A DNA stretch of 64,000 nt from Desmodus rotundus (Eukaryota; Chordata; Mammalia; Chiroptera; Phyllostomidae): contig NC_071394.1 in the NCBI RefSeq assembly GCF_022682495.2, forward strand, positions 25,764,470 to 25,828,469, in the 5' to 3' direction. Of this stretch, positions 1-10,639 are shown one piece after another. The notes beneath the pieces were generated by a model, which saw only the letters and a program-made list of their open reading frames with translations, did not search any database and was not told the origin of the DNA. Made by a program: the position numbers and the translations under genes. Position 1 is the stretch's first letter. Each line of letters begins with the position of its first letter.

Positions 1-1234
1 GTAATGTTGAATACATTTAAAAATATTATTCAAATGCCTGAAAAGTTCAGCTTTATGAATTTAGGACTATGGGGAATTGGTGGCAAAAATTTGCATTTCT
101 TGGTTCATGGAGAGCAGGGCTGAAACACGGCCGTGAATATTCAATTCTCCAAGGCCTTCAGGCTGCAAGGCCCGTTTCAGGCTTAACTCGACGGCAGGAA
201 GGCTTGTTTGTCCAGATTAGTGCTGGATCGGTAATAGCAAGTAGCAGGCAGTGTGAAAAGTAATTTATTGCATTTTAGAATACTGTGAAATCTGGATTTT
301 TTTTCTGTGATATTCAGTTCCCTTTTTTTTCTAGGTTTTGAGGATGTCAGTGATGTAGGGTTGGTGAGGTGGCCCTACTGACACAGTCATGATGTACTTG
401 GATGCCCATCAGAGCCATAAAAGATCTTCCTCTGTCCGCCCCAGGGATCCATTGGTAAGGGAGGTCTATAGTTCTCAGGGAGAATTCCCTCTGTCCATTC
501 TGTAGGTAGTTATGCTCTGGCTAGACTTGACCGGCAATAATTTTTGGGATGACACTCCTCATTCTTTCCCAGAAGTTCTGCTGTATCTCACTGAGTTTTC
601 TTTTGGGGGAAGCGAGGAGGGAATGGATTGAAAGTGTGCAGGGTGTTTTGTGTGGTGAGGAGTCTGGGCCAACCTGATTCCAAAGGAGCACAGTCCTTCT
701 AAACAGTGAGAAATGTGGAAAGGCAGGTAATATTGCTTTGATTCCAGATGTAAAGAGTATTTCCAGGCCATGCAGAATTGAGAGGGAACTTTGGGGTATA
801 TTTTGGAAACGTTTTTCCCATTTAGAAACAATATTTTATTTCTAGGTAAAGAAGTTAATGGTTTTCTTTCTGATTGAGTTAAGTCCAAATTGTAACGTGA
901 TCTTGTGGGATCTGCTTTCAAAGCTGTTGGGTTTCCCAGCTCTCTGGCAGCCCACTGCCTCCCAAGGGCTGGATGCTGTGGCCAGATCTGCTTTAATGAT
1001 CAGGCTCTGGGTTTCAATCAAGTGAGAGGTGTCACAATGTTAGTCAGAAAAGATTAAGCACTGAGGAAACTGAAGCTGATTTGAGGGTCCGCTTTCATAA
1101 GAAAGACCTCTGTGTGCTTGGGGAGGGGAAGGAAATCATTATTTACCTGGGGCCTGGGCCAACTGATGCTGGCTAGTGCCTAGACTCCGAGAGAGGTCTT
1201 CTTACACTGACTGTCCAAAGAAGCCAGAAGTGGT
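1..1234. other. unannotated stretch
   Basis: I see no gene, recognisable repeat or regulatory site here. The open frames present (the longest is 120 codons, minus strand, 559-921) have no recognisable domain and no splice context, and are what random sequence of this composition gives. Confidence 0.5.
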
Positions 1235-1412
1235 CAGAACCACAGGCCTGTGTGTGTTCTCTGACCAACATCTTCCATATTGCTGGAAACTTGTTAAAAA
1301 TGAAACTTCATGGCTCTACTCCAGATCTACTGAATCAGATGCTCTGAATGAGTCTGACGAGTTGTTCTAACAAGCCCTCCAGGAGATCTAAGTTGGAAAA
1401 CCACAGCCCTTA
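1235..1412 (-). mobile_element. MER5-type hAT-Charlie MITE remnant
   Basis: The order of motifs follows the reverse complement of the old mammalian MER5 element: an AACTTGTTA block near 1288, 'CTACTGAATCAGA' near 1326, 'TAACAAGCCCTCCAGG' near 1368 and a decayed 'AAAACCAC' terminus near 1398. MER5 elements are non-coding and were mobilised by hAT transposases before the eutherian radiation. It is highly diverged, and the terminal inverted repeats are no longer both readable. Another copy in the same orientation lies at 62415-62557. Confidence 0.65.
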
Positions 1413-1543
1413 AAAGAGCTAAAGGGTTCCCCAAATCTGTCACCTGGAACTGAATGGAGTGGGGTGGGGCAGTCCAGGGCTCATCATGAAAAAGAATATT
1501 CTCTTCCCATACAATAGTTAACAAATTAGCAGAATGGTAATTT

Positions 1544-2600
1544 TATATCTATCTATCTATTTATTTTAAATTATATTTTATTGATTATACTGTTATAATT
1601 GTCTGAATTTTTTCCTCTTTGCCCACCTCCACCCAGCACCCCCTATACCCTCAAGGCAGTCCCCACACCATTGCTCATGTCCATGGGTCATGTGTATAAG
1701 TTCTTTGGCTACTCCATTTCCTATATTGTACTTTATATCCACATGTCTATTCTGTAACTACTTATTTGTACTTATTAATTCCCTCACTTCTTCACCCATT
1801 TCCTCATGCCCCCTCCCACAGGATAACCATCAAAATGCTCTCTGTATCCATGATTCTGCCTCTGTTCTTCTTGTCTGCTTAGTTTGTTTTTTAGATTCAA
1901 TTGTTGATGTATTTATTGCCATTTCATCATTCATAATTTTGATCTTCTTTTTCTTAAACAAGTACCTTTAGCGTTTCATGTAATAATGGTTTGGTGATGA
2001 TGAACTCCTTTAGTTTTTTCTTGTTTGGGAAGCTCTTTATCTGCCCTTCAATTCTAAATATCTTTGCTGGGTAGAGCAATCTTGGCTGTAGGCCCCTGCT
2101 TTTCATGACTTTGAATATTTCTTGCCAATCCCTTCTAGCCTGCAAAGTTTCTTTTGAGAAATCAGCTGACAGTCTTAATGCGAACTCCCCTATAGGTTAT
2201 TAACTGTTTTCTCTTGCTGTTTTAAAGATTTTCTCTGTATCTTTAACCTTTGGCATTTTGATTATAATGTGTCTTGGTGTAGGTCTGTTTGCATCCATCT
2301 TGTTTGGGACTCTCTGTGCTTTCTGGAGTTGTACATCTATTTCCTTCACCAAATTAGGGAAATTTCCTTTCATTATTTTTTCAGATAGATTTCCAATTTC
2401 TTGCTCTTTCTCTTCTCCTTCTGGCATTCCTATGATGAAATGTGGTTTCTTTAATTCCACAGTTGTCAGTCTTCCATTCAAGTCGATTTCTTACTGTCCT
2501 GAGTGACGGCTGTTCTACATTTTAGTTGTAATTTTGATGTGGTTGTGTAAGGAGGTGAGCTGTGTTTACTTGTGCTGCCATCTTGGCCGGAAATTGATGG
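1544..2600 (-). mobile_element. HAL1-type half-LINE (L1 ORF1 only), decayed
   Basis: Read on the minus strand, the element starts with an L1-like 'GGCCAAGATGG' leader near 2590. It then encodes an ORF1p-like RNA-binding protein in two frames (2439-2203 and about 2175-1954) and passes directly into a roughly 400-bp 3' region ending in an AATAAAATAT-type A-rich tail at 1544-1580. There is no endonuclease or reverse transcriptase between ORF1 and the 3' end, which is the defining layout of HAL1 elements; HAL1 depends on L1 in trans. The leader jumps into the middle of ORF1p, so the N-terminal coiled-coil region is missing. HAL1 is known to have stayed active in bats. Confidence 0.75.
1954..2439 (-). 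pseudogene. L1/HAL1 ORF1p fragment (RRM and C-terminal domain)
   Basis: The minus-strand translation from 2439 to 2203 contains 'MPEGEEKEQEIGNLSEKI' and 'TPRHIIIKMPKVKD', which correspond to the ORF1p RRM region. The stretch from about 2175 to 1954 contains 'ETLQARRDWQEIFKVMKS' and 'IEGQIKSFPNKKKLKEF', the basic C-terminal domain. ORF1p is the nucleic-acid chaperone of the LINE ribonucleoprotein. A stop at 2200-2202 and a frameshift between 2160 and 2200 separate the two parts, and the N-terminal third is absent, so no functional product is expected. Confidence 0.85.
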
Positions 2601-2635
2601 TAATTTCAAAGAGATCACTAAATACTCATTCAACA

Positions 2636-2668
2636 CCCCCCCCCCCACCCCGCTCCCACACACACACC
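2636..2668 (+). repeat. C-rich tract followed by CA repeats
   Basis: A run of about 12 C (interrupted only further on) is followed by short CCCACCCC and (CA)n stretches. It is simple sequence with no other feature attached. Confidence 0.85.
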
Positions 2669-2884
2669 AAGTATTACACTAGCAAAGCTATGATTCATGG
2701 CATATTGAAAACTTAGAAAAATGGGTGCTTAGATCATATTTTGATATTTTACTATTTGTTTTACATTTTTATATCCTGATTTCTCTTATGTTTTCTCTGA
2801 CTTCTTTTAGAACTCAAGCCTGAGACTATAGTTTTTTAATCTGTCTATTTCTCTTTCCCTCCCCCTCTCTCCCTCATCCCTGTT

Positions 2885-3190
2885 ACCTGTAAGAGTACCT
2901 GTTATATGCTAGACCCTGTGCTTTGATGAAAAGGTATGGTCTCTGATGTCAAGGATAGGCACTGTGTGGGAAGATGATGGGGTTCTCTTTATAACAACAA
3001 TCACCATATGTTAAATTGCCATAAATATAAAGAGATTTAGGGGCAAAGGGGATGGGCTGACCCACCGAAACTGAGGGGAAGGGAGGGTTGCCCTTGGGAA
3101 GTCTTCATGGAGAAGGTGAAATTTGAGCAGACCTGAAGGAGCAATGCATTTACTGGGGAGTCAAGGTAGGGAAGAAAGTTCTAGGTATAG
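2885..3190 (-). mobile_element. L2-type LINE 3' fragment
   Basis: The segment has the reverse-complement L2 arrangement: a 'TATATGCTAGACCCTGTGCT' block near 2905 and, downstream near 3117, 'AAATTTGAGCAGACCTGAAGG', which is the antisense of the L2 3' end. It is heavily diverged and lacks any coding potential. Family assignment is from remembered consensus wording. Confidence 0.6.
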
Positions 3191-3204
3191 GGAATACATA
3201 TGTG

Positions 3205-3640
3205 ACCGTATTTACTATATCAAACTATCACACCCTTGGTAGCTTAAACAATATAAATTTACTTATTCTTCAGTAGATGTTTCACTGGGCTGAAATCAGG
3301 TGTTGGCAGGGTGCATATCTCTGTGGAGGCTCTAGGGGGCAATGAGTTTCTGTGTCTTTTCCAGCTCAAAGAGGCTGCCTGCATTCCTTGGGTAGTGCCT
3401 CCTTCCTTCATCGTCAAAGCCAGCAATGGTGGATGGTGGTCTTTTTGTGCTGCACCTATCTGGTTGCCTGGACTCATGATGAGATTGGACCTACCTGAGA
3501 AATCTAGGATAATCTATACATCTCAAGGTCATTAACCTCATCACATCTGCAAAGTCCCTTTGCCATGTGAAATAACATAGTCACATGTTCTGTGGATTAG
3601 GGAATCTTCAGGGACCATTATTCTGCCTACCACAGGGACA
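3205..3640 (+). mobile_element. old interspersed repeat (family not assigned), copy 1
   Basis: The segment runs from a 'GGTAGCTTAAACAATATAAATTTA'-like start (3238) through 'CATCACATCTGCAAAGTCCC' (about 3540) to a 'CCATTATTCTGCCTACCACA' end (about 3614-3633). This is a common mammalian repeat that I recognise by wording but cannot name with certainty. A longer relative lies at 18590-19165. No open frame of note is present. Confidence 0.6.
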
Positions 3641-3677
3641 GCATGGATGCCTGAGAGTACAGAGGCTGTTTCAGAAA

Positions 3678-4034
3678 TACCATATTTTGCCATGTATAAT
3701 GCACTTTGGTGTATAATGTGCATCCACATTCTTGGCCAAAAACTTCAGGAAAAAATCTTTTGTTTTAAATTTTACTTTATTTATTTATTTATTTATTTAT
3801 ATTTATATACTTGTTTTTGTATTATAAAGGAATTTTAGCATTTGTTTTTTTAACACATTATAGGACAAAAAGGTTTATGTAACTGATAACTACAAAACAC
3901 AACAACAGACACAAGATATAAGAAGTTTTATGTACCAGTAACGGAATTAGTGCTACCTGTGTGTAATATGCATCCTTATTTTTCCCTCAAAAATTTGGGC
4001 AAAAAGTGTGCATTACATATGACAAAATATGGTA
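3678..4034. mobile_element. TA-flanked MITE with long terminal inverted repeats
   Basis: The two ends form an inverted repeat. The left end starts TACCATATTTTGCCATG at 3678, and the reverse complement of the right end starts TACCATATTTTGTCATA. Over the first 27 bases including the TA there are 24 matches, and the 3 differences are all transitions. The outer TA on each side fits a TA target duplication, which suggests the Tc1/mariner superfamily. A 17-base motif, GTGTATAATGTGCATCC (3710-3726), recurs in direct orientation at 3959-3975 with 2 differences. The 353-bp interior is AT-rich, includes a (TTTA)n tract at about 3776-3800 and has no transposase frame, so it is non-autonomous. Confidence 0.75.
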
Positions 4035-5129
4035 ATAAGAAAGCCCACTGTGGCTGCACTATGGCCAGGAGTGAAGGAGAAAGTGCTATTGAGAAATGGA
4101 GATGTATATACAGCAAAAGGAAACAAAGATGCTTTCAGCAGAGGCCCAAGTTTTAAAAATTGTAGTGGCTGAGTTAATTCAGTTGACTGACTATTTTAGA
4201 TGTGTAATTCCTCTCTTTTGTAGGGGATAAAATGGATGTTGGCCACAGGGACAGGTGTAAGTGGGTAGAGAATTCCATTTCCTCTTTTTCTGATTTTTCT
4301 TACTTAATTTATCTTTCTCAGTCACTGGTCCAGAGATTTTTTGGGGTAAGCCACTATGAATCATGAGAGTTTTGGTCCAATAGACTTGCTCTTCAATAGA
4401 AGCTAGCATTGCATTGCTGTAATAGAACAATTCACATTCACTGCCCTGAGGGGTACGTCCAGGATGTACACCGTGTTCCTTTATAGTGAAATAACAGTAA
4501 ATCTTGCTCACCTTCCTTTCTAACAAATAATTTGGCCCGAGAACTCTTTTTAGCTGCTTTCCCAGTTAAAGATGGCGTGTTATAAAAGGAGACCTTGTTG
4601 GCTGTTTTAAAGTCCCTAACATTTAAGTCTCTTAGCTGGGAAATCATCTTCCTCAGTCTGTTCTAGAATGCATTTTCAAATGGTCCTCAGACAATACTTA
4701 TTGATGACTTATCATGAACAATAATGGACTTTAAATTGGCCATAAACTACATACCCTTTTCTAATCCAATCTTTACCAAGTGTTTTGTGCTGCAAACTAC
4801 CCTGAATGTAAGTAGGTTATCATTATCAAAAAAAATTTTTCCCTTCATACGTCACTGCTGGGAAGCGATAAGGGAGAAGACAGTCAGTGAATTTTAGCTG
4901 GATCTGAGAAATAAGTGTAGAAAACTTGGAGTCAAAGGAAATAATTTTAGCCTAAACTGGCAGAACACTACATCGGGATATGGAGAGAGCTTTGGGGACA
5001 TAGTAAGAGAGCATGAGTGTGGGAGGCATCCTAACTTGAATTTAAATCCTACCTTATTAACACAGGTGGAAATGTAAAATAAAACAGTTAATTTTTAGTA
5101 CTGGCTGGAGTTTGAAAACTTTAGCAGTA
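4035..5129. other. unannotated stretch
   Basis: I see no gene or recognisable repeat. The minus-strand frame of 111 codons at 4191-4526 has no domain and is probably chance. Confidence 0.45.
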
Positions 5130-5655
5130 CTTTTTGTTGTTGTTGTTGTTGCAGAGTTCAGCTTTTACTGAATGTGTTACAAAAGAGGTTTAGTCAAAAA
5201 GACCAAAGCCCATGTCATAGGGCTCCTCAGATTCTCCTTTCTTTGCTTCCACTTTCTACTCCTCAGCTGGGGCAGCAGTGGTGGAGGGGACAGGGGACAG
5301 GACCTCCTGCTGGTGCAGCACCTGCCACTGCGGCAGGTCCACCAGCACCTACACTGCAGATGAGTCTCCCCAGGTTGACATTGGACAGAGCCTTTACAAG
5401 CAAGCCTGACCAGAAAGGTTCAACATTGACACTAGTTGCTTTAGTGAGGGCATTGATCTTACCCTCCGTCACTCTCCCCTCATTGTGGTGCAGGATACGG
5501 GCCAAGGAGCTGCAGGCGAGCTGAGATTGAGGCCACAGCGTGGGCGAGTGCTGCCAGAGCGCTGCTGGGAGTGAGGCTAGTTGCCGGATGAAGTGAGGGC
5601 CTTACCTCAAGGCGGCCTTAGCTTCCTCCCAAGGACCAAGCACTGTAGTGGTGGC
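5130..5655 (-). pseudogene. RPLP1: processed pseudogene of ribosomal protein lateral stalk subunit P1
   Basis: The minus-strand translation of 5263-5480 reads 'KINALTKATSVNVEPFWS' and then 'NLGRLICSVGAGGPAAVAG', the helical N-terminal domain and Ala/Gly/Pro hinge of the acidic stalk protein P1. Beyond a frameshift in the hinge, the C-terminal tail is readable as 'YDMGFGLFD' near 5195-5225. The parent protein dimerises with P2 on the 60S ribosome and recruits elongation factors. Similarity continues upstream into a P1-like 5' leader to about 5655 without introns. The gene has lost its start (GTG at 5534-5536), has small indels near codons 6-13 and a stop in the acidic tail. At its 3' end (5130-5153) a CAA-rich minus-strand tract is a decayed poly(A). 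This is an L1-mediated retrocopy and is non-functional. Confidence 0.93.
5133..5153 (+). repeat. (TTG)n microsatellite, decayed poly(A) of the P1 retrocopy
   Basis: A TTTTTGTTGTTG... tract of about 20 bases abuts the 3' end of the RPLP1 retrocopy. On the coding strand it reads as CAA repeats with a terminal A run, as expected for a mutated poly(A) tail. Confidence 0.75.
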
Positions 5656-7150
5656 TGGGAAAAGGGAAAGCAACACACATGGTTTTAACAGGAAAACCAT
5701 AAAATATAGCCACTTACACATAAGTTCTATTAAGTATCTATTTGTGTATTCTTATGAACTTTCTTCAGTATACTCGCAGATGTTGAGGTCAGAAGTTGAG
5801 AGATTCTATAAATAACACTCTTCTTTCCTGCTTGAGTTTAGAACTAATTAAGAAAGAGACACAGGATGAAAAAAATTTTTCCAAAAAATATATATTTGCA
5901 CACTCACTTAACCTCACATTTAAGGCCACATTCTTCACTCTAGCTTTTATCAGGCCCTAATCTTGAGGTCAGTTGGGTTTGCAGATTCCTTCCCCTCTAT
6001 CAGCCCCAGGCAGTGCTGGAATGAGACGCATACATCCCAAAGGCAGGGAGGGAAGAAGCCTGGAACACACACACTCTGGGTGGACTGGCAGGTCTGCGGA
6101 GAGGAGAAGGCGGAGCATGCTGGGCCACCAACTGTCAATCAGATAATCCATTGCTTCTTTCAGCCAAGAATAACCCATACCGCTGCTGTTCTTGGTGGTC
6201 CTTGTTTGGCCTCATGCTACCCATGAAGCTAGACTTAGCACTTCTTTGCATTCCCTCCACAGAATCCATTTAGATTTTATTAAAAATTTCATAATGGAGT
6301 TGAGGTGGGATTGGAAGTTATAACACATACCCTATAGGGTTTCCACTTCCCCCCAAATTCCCATTAGTTATTTTATATAAGTCTCTGATTTTTAGCTTAT
6401 CAGTGACTGGATCTCTTCCTATCCCTTTCACCATCTATTCCTCCACTTCCAGATCTTTCCATCTCTCAGTCTTTCCCTTTTTCTATGCAAAGTGGGTTTG
6501 CCTACTCCAACCTCCTTTATACTTCTAAACTCATGCCCTTTACCCTGCTCAGCAGACAAGGAACTTTTAGGGGTCAAGACTCATTGAAAATCATTGAAAT
6601 ATAGTAGGAATTTATAAATAAATTTCTCATATATGATTGTGGTATGTTACATTTTAAAGGGAAAAGCATAAAATTAAAAATTTCAAGCTTACTCTTCTTT
6701 TTTCATTTTGCCGTGGTTTGGATAAAATTTGTAAAGTAGTCACAAAGTTCTAGAAACTCTAGAATTGCCCCCCACCACAGTTTTATGTTTTGTTTCATCT
6801 TTAACAAAAAAAAAAGGTCTCTCACAGGTCTTGATTCAATGGCAGACACTACATCCTAGAGTGGCTATGCCTCGTGTCTCAGATAGTCCTTATTTGTTTC
6901 TTATTTTAAGTCTAACAAGGAGGGATGACTTACATATAGTAAGTTTTGGAAGGAGAAATTGATATATCAGGGCTGACATGTTGTACCAAGAAGCTTGGTG
7001 AGGCTTTTCCACCCATCAGTGTTTTTAAAAATAATATTGACATATATCATTTTGTTTTGAACCATACTGTTCCTTCCCTTTTGAGTCTGGGAGAGTCCTA
7101 TGACCCCCTGAGATCTCAGCTCTTCTGTGCTATTCCTTTTCTCATCCTAC
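5656..7150. other. unannotated stretch
   Basis: No gene is seen. The part at about 6410-6620 is pyrimidine-rich and ends with an L2-like phrase (AATATAGTAGGAATTTATAAATA), so it may be an old L2 3' end, but the match is too weak to annotate separately. Confidence 0.4.
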
Positions 7151-7935
7151 TTAGAGCAGGTGCCATTCATTCATTTCAACAAGTATTTCATTTCAGTTAA
7201 CACTTACAGAGAGCTGACTCTATGTGAGCACCATGCAAGGCACTGGGGGTCTGATGTGAACAAGCTTTTGTCACTTCTCAGCTGGCTATTGCAACTGCCT
7301 CCCAATGATCTGCCCATCTTCACTCCAGCCTCCTTCCAAGCTGTCCCCTGCATTGCAGCTGGAGTGACTGCTTCAAACCACAAGTCTGATCTTGTCACCC
7401 TTGCAGCTGCACCCACTGCTTTTAGGGGCAAGTTAGGCTCCAGAACATGGTCCGCAAGGGAGCAGTGCATGATTGGCCCCTTCTGCTTCTTCCAGCCTCT
7501 TCTCCCTCCAGGCTCCTCAGCCTGGGCTTTTGTGTTCTCTCCACTGGCCTCCTTTCAGTTTGCCAAATGTGGCTTTCTTCCTCCCTCTTGAGAATTTGGA
7601 ATGTGTGGTTTTCCCTGTTGGAGCGTTCCTGCTTCTCCCTTTCCCCTGGATAACAGCTGCAAGTAACCACTTTTGTCTCTTTCTAAGTGACTACTTCTCA
7701 GGAAGTCTTTGTTGCCCTTCGTGACTAAGTCATCAATGCTTCCGAAAGCCCCTGTGAATTCGGTGCTTTGCAGTTGCAATTTTATATTCATTTGATGGAT
7801 ACCTGTCTCCTCCACTAGACCATAACCTGTCCAAAGATGGAGCCTCATCTATTTATGTTTGTCATTGTATTGCCAGTGCCCAGTACAGTGGAGACTCTCC
7901 ATAAACATCTGTCAGATGGATGAATGAACATAGTC
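7150..7935 (+). mobile_element. L2-type LINE 3' end
   Basis: From about 7260 the sequence follows the L2 3' region: a pyrimidine-rich body with 'CTCCACTAGACCATAA' (about 7811), then 'TGCCAGTGCCCAGTACAGTG' (about 7872) and a terminal 'GGATGAATGAA' (about 7918). A short antisense-type L2 or MIR phrase (CAAGTATTTCATTTC... GGCACTGGGGG) precedes it at 7180-7250. The 154-codon open frame at 7127-7591 lies in the repeat and is not considered a host gene. Confidence 0.75.
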
Positions 7936-8104
7936 CAATTCTTGCCCTCCAGGAATTTAGAGTTTAGTGGGTAGAAGAATGACTCTTAAGCAGAAGATTA
8001 AAATGCGATGTGGTAAGTACTGTCTATCACAGTATGTGGCACATGGTCGAGGTTTCTATCCCAGACTTGGGGATGGTAAGGAGGAAGTGAGACTACTTTT
8101 GTGA

Positions 8105-8612
8105 CAGGGGTTGCCATTGGGGTTTTGATAGGGATTGCATTAAATCTGTATATCGCTTTAAGTAAAATGGCAATTTTAACAATGTTCATCCTTCCAATCC
8201 ATGGATTTGGAATATCTTTCAATTTCTTTATGTGTTCTTCAGTTTCTTTCAACAATGTCTTATAGTGTATGTGTCCTTCAGCTCTTTTGTTAACTTTATT
8301 CCTAGGTATTTCATTCTTCTTTTGTGATTGTAAATGGAATTATTGTCTTCATTTCTCTCTCTGGTATTTTGTTGTTAGTATATAGGAATGTAATAGGTTT
8401 TCATATGTTGATTTTGTATCCTGCAACTTTACTGAATTTTTAAAATTAGTTCTAATTAGTTTTGTGGAGTCTTTAGGGTTTTCTGTATATAGAATCATGT
8501 CCTCTGATAGTGACAGTTTTACTTCTTCATTCTTAATTTAGATGCCTATAATTTCTTTTTCTTGCCTAATTGCTCTGGTTAGGATTTCAAGTACTATTAA
8601 CATGCCACTTTT
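8105..8612 (-). mobile_element. L1 ORF2 fragment (distal reverse-transcriptase region)
   Basis: The minus-strand frame at 8110-8255 reads '[18 protein letters not shown]' and then '[16 protein letters not shown]', which is the L1 ORF2p segment downstream of the RT catalytic motifs. Further 5' (8260-8612) the same element continues with stops and frameshifts, ending in typical L1 text on the minus strand. Neither the endonuclease nor the 3' UTR is attached, so it is a truncated internal fragment. Confidence 0.85.
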
Positions 8613-8629
8613 AATGGCCAGTTAAGAAT

Positions 8630-8745
8630 AGAGATAATATTTTAAAATATCTCAATTTTAAATATTTAAAATGTTATATTTAAAATGTTATATTCATATT
8701 TAATATTAGCATTTAAATATTTAATATTTTAAAATTTCCCATTTT
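8630..8745. repeat. AT-rich tract built on TATTTAAAAT-like units
   Basis: The tract is repetitive (TTTAAAATATC, TTTAAATATTTAAAATG, TATTCATATTTAATATT and so on) and almost free of G and C. It directly precedes the MITE at 8757. Confidence 0.7.
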
Positions 8746-8756
8746 TTGACAGGATG

Positions 8757-8969
8757 TACAGGATCCAGAACCAATAATGCCCCTTCTTTATTGAAAAATC
8801 TTTTATTACAAAATCATAAGCATGTAATTCTGTAACATATCCATATCACACTCAAGCACACCACATGATGTTTTAGGTGAAATGTCCAAATTGCTGTCCA
8901 TCTCATGTGAGACATTCAAATACCTTACCAACCATGCTCAAGCAGGCCTGCTTCTGCCGGACCCTGTAT
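8757..8969. mobile_element. short TA-flanked MITE with CAGGGTCC-type ends
   Basis: Between two TA dinucleotides (8757-8758 and 8968-8969) lies a 209-bp segment. Its left end reads CAGGATCCAGAA, and the reverse complement of its right end reads CAGGGTCCGGCA (9 of 12 identical; two of the three differences are transitions). TA duplication plus CAGGGTCC-type termini suggests a non-autonomous Tc1/mariner-like element. There is no coding frame. The short inverted match makes this less certain than the element at 3678-4034. Confidence 0.55.
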
Positions 8970-9204
8970 TATATTAGATTTTGAAGAAATCCTGATTTTT
9001 TCATTGTGTTTGAATTTCATAGAACATATGAAATTAGTTTATAACACATATGATGACTTTTAAAACATATATACCAAAAATTTCCTGGGTGCATTGTTCC
9101 TTATATTTTTAAGTTGGAAGCTTGTCCCCTTACAGGATTCCACAGATGATTATAATAGAAGGGTCTGACTCCTGTTTATATTGTGACTAAGTATGGCTAA
9201 TGCT

Positions 9205-9491
9205 TGTTTTGATATGGCCCTTGAGCTAAGAATGGTTTTTCCACTTTATAAAGGGTTGAGAAATCAAAAGGATAATAGCTTATAACATGCAAAAATTATA
9301 TGAAATTCAAATTTCAGTTTCTATAAATAAAGTTTGATTGGAATGCAGCCAAGCTAATTCCTCTGTCTTATCTGTGGCTGTTTTTGCGTTACAGCTGCAG
9401 AGCTAAGTAATTGCAACAGAGACTGATGGCCCCCAAAGCCTAAAATATTAACTTTCCGGCCCTTTACAGGAAAAGTTTGCCCACCTGTTTA
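9205..9491 (-). mobile_element. hAT-type non-autonomous DNA transposon remnant
   Basis: The segment contains 'ATAAATAAAGTTTGATTGGAA' (about 9323), 'TGGCCCCCAAAGCCTAAAAT' (about 9428) and the terminus 'GGAAAAGTTTGCCCACC' (about 9468). These are hallmarks of an abundant old mammalian MER-type hAT element whose ends read TTGGCAAACTTTTTCTGTAA on the other strand. Only that terminus is well preserved, and I cannot define the other end. Confidence 0.65.
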
Positions 9492-10635
9492 GTTTCAAAT
9501 GTGGTAATACCTTTGGTGAGACTCAGCTTTGTCAATTTTGGAGCCAGTTAGCAGGCAAGGGCAGAGACAGGAGCCTTTAAGCAAAATAAAGTTCCTGGGT
9601 AATGCGTGGATTTAACCGTGTCCAGTCTTCCTTTCCTTCCAAGGTAATGCAAGTGAGGACACTTAGGAACAGCGAAGCACTGTATGGGAGAAACGGGACG
9701 CTTTCAAACGTGCCGTCACAAGGTTGTCATGGCAGGTGGGCCTGCTTCTTAGGCAGTCAGGAGGGCGCCTGTGAATAGAGGTCTGTAATCTGTAATTTTT
9801 TAGACCCAAATGCATTAGACAAAAAGGGCATAACCCAGTGGGAGTGTTTTCTTTTTCTTTTTTGATATTCTTAGGCTGTAATCTTCTCGACTGCTTTACC
9901 AGGATTTATCTGCTGTAATTGCTGAGGTCTATGGTATATGTTATCAACAAGTCAGAAGAACTAAGAAACCTTCCCCTTAAAAAAAAAAAATCATCTTAAG
10001 CTGCCATCCATGAAATGCTTAAAAATAGTTCTTTATATAGCTTCATAAAGCACTTCTGAGAGATTCTTCCCATTACCTTGCTGCTGTTAAAAACCCAAAG
10101 AATATTAAATGCAGTTTCTTTCTAGATAGAAGAGTTCTGGTGGATATAATATCCAGCAAGTTGCAGTTTAGAAATGTTCTGCCCGTTTGAAGACCTACTT
10201 TACTGAAATTTTTGTTGAAATGTCTTTTTTGACATAACTCCTCATTGTTTGGAATGAAAACCCTAGAGATATAATACCTTCCAGAAGTCCCCTATTTAAA
10301 GAAATATTGAAAAAATGGAACATCGTGTGAACTTGCCACACTGTAATTCTGATTCCTCAGTGCACACCGGGTGTTTGATTTGTGTTTCGGTGGCTTGGTT
10401 GTGGGCTGAGACTGTTCAAGGCTTCGTGGAGGTGGTTCCATGATTTCTCCCAGGTGTCCTTTTCTTTATCGCCCTCGGGACTCCAGTGCTGTTGAGTAAA
10501 AGTGTTAGCCCAGATGTCAGCATAGAGCTCAGCAGCACTGGAAAAGCAGCAGCAGTTGGGTTAAAGTACCCAGGTGACAAAAGGAAGAAGAGAATTATAC
10601 AATAAAATAGAGACAAAGGTTTTGTGTTTTTAAAA
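9492..10635. other. unannotated stretch
   Basis: I see no gene and no recognisable repeat. A short poly(A)-like run lies at 9980-9990. Composition is ordinary for the window. Confidence 0.45.
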
Positions 10636-10639
10636 CAAT

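Noticed and set aside
5174..5524. 116-codon plus-strand frame
   Set aside because: It is the antisense of the RPLP1 processed pseudogene.
7127..7591. 154-codon plus-strand frame
   Set aside because: It is contained in an L2 3' end whose pyrimidine-rich sense strand has few stops.
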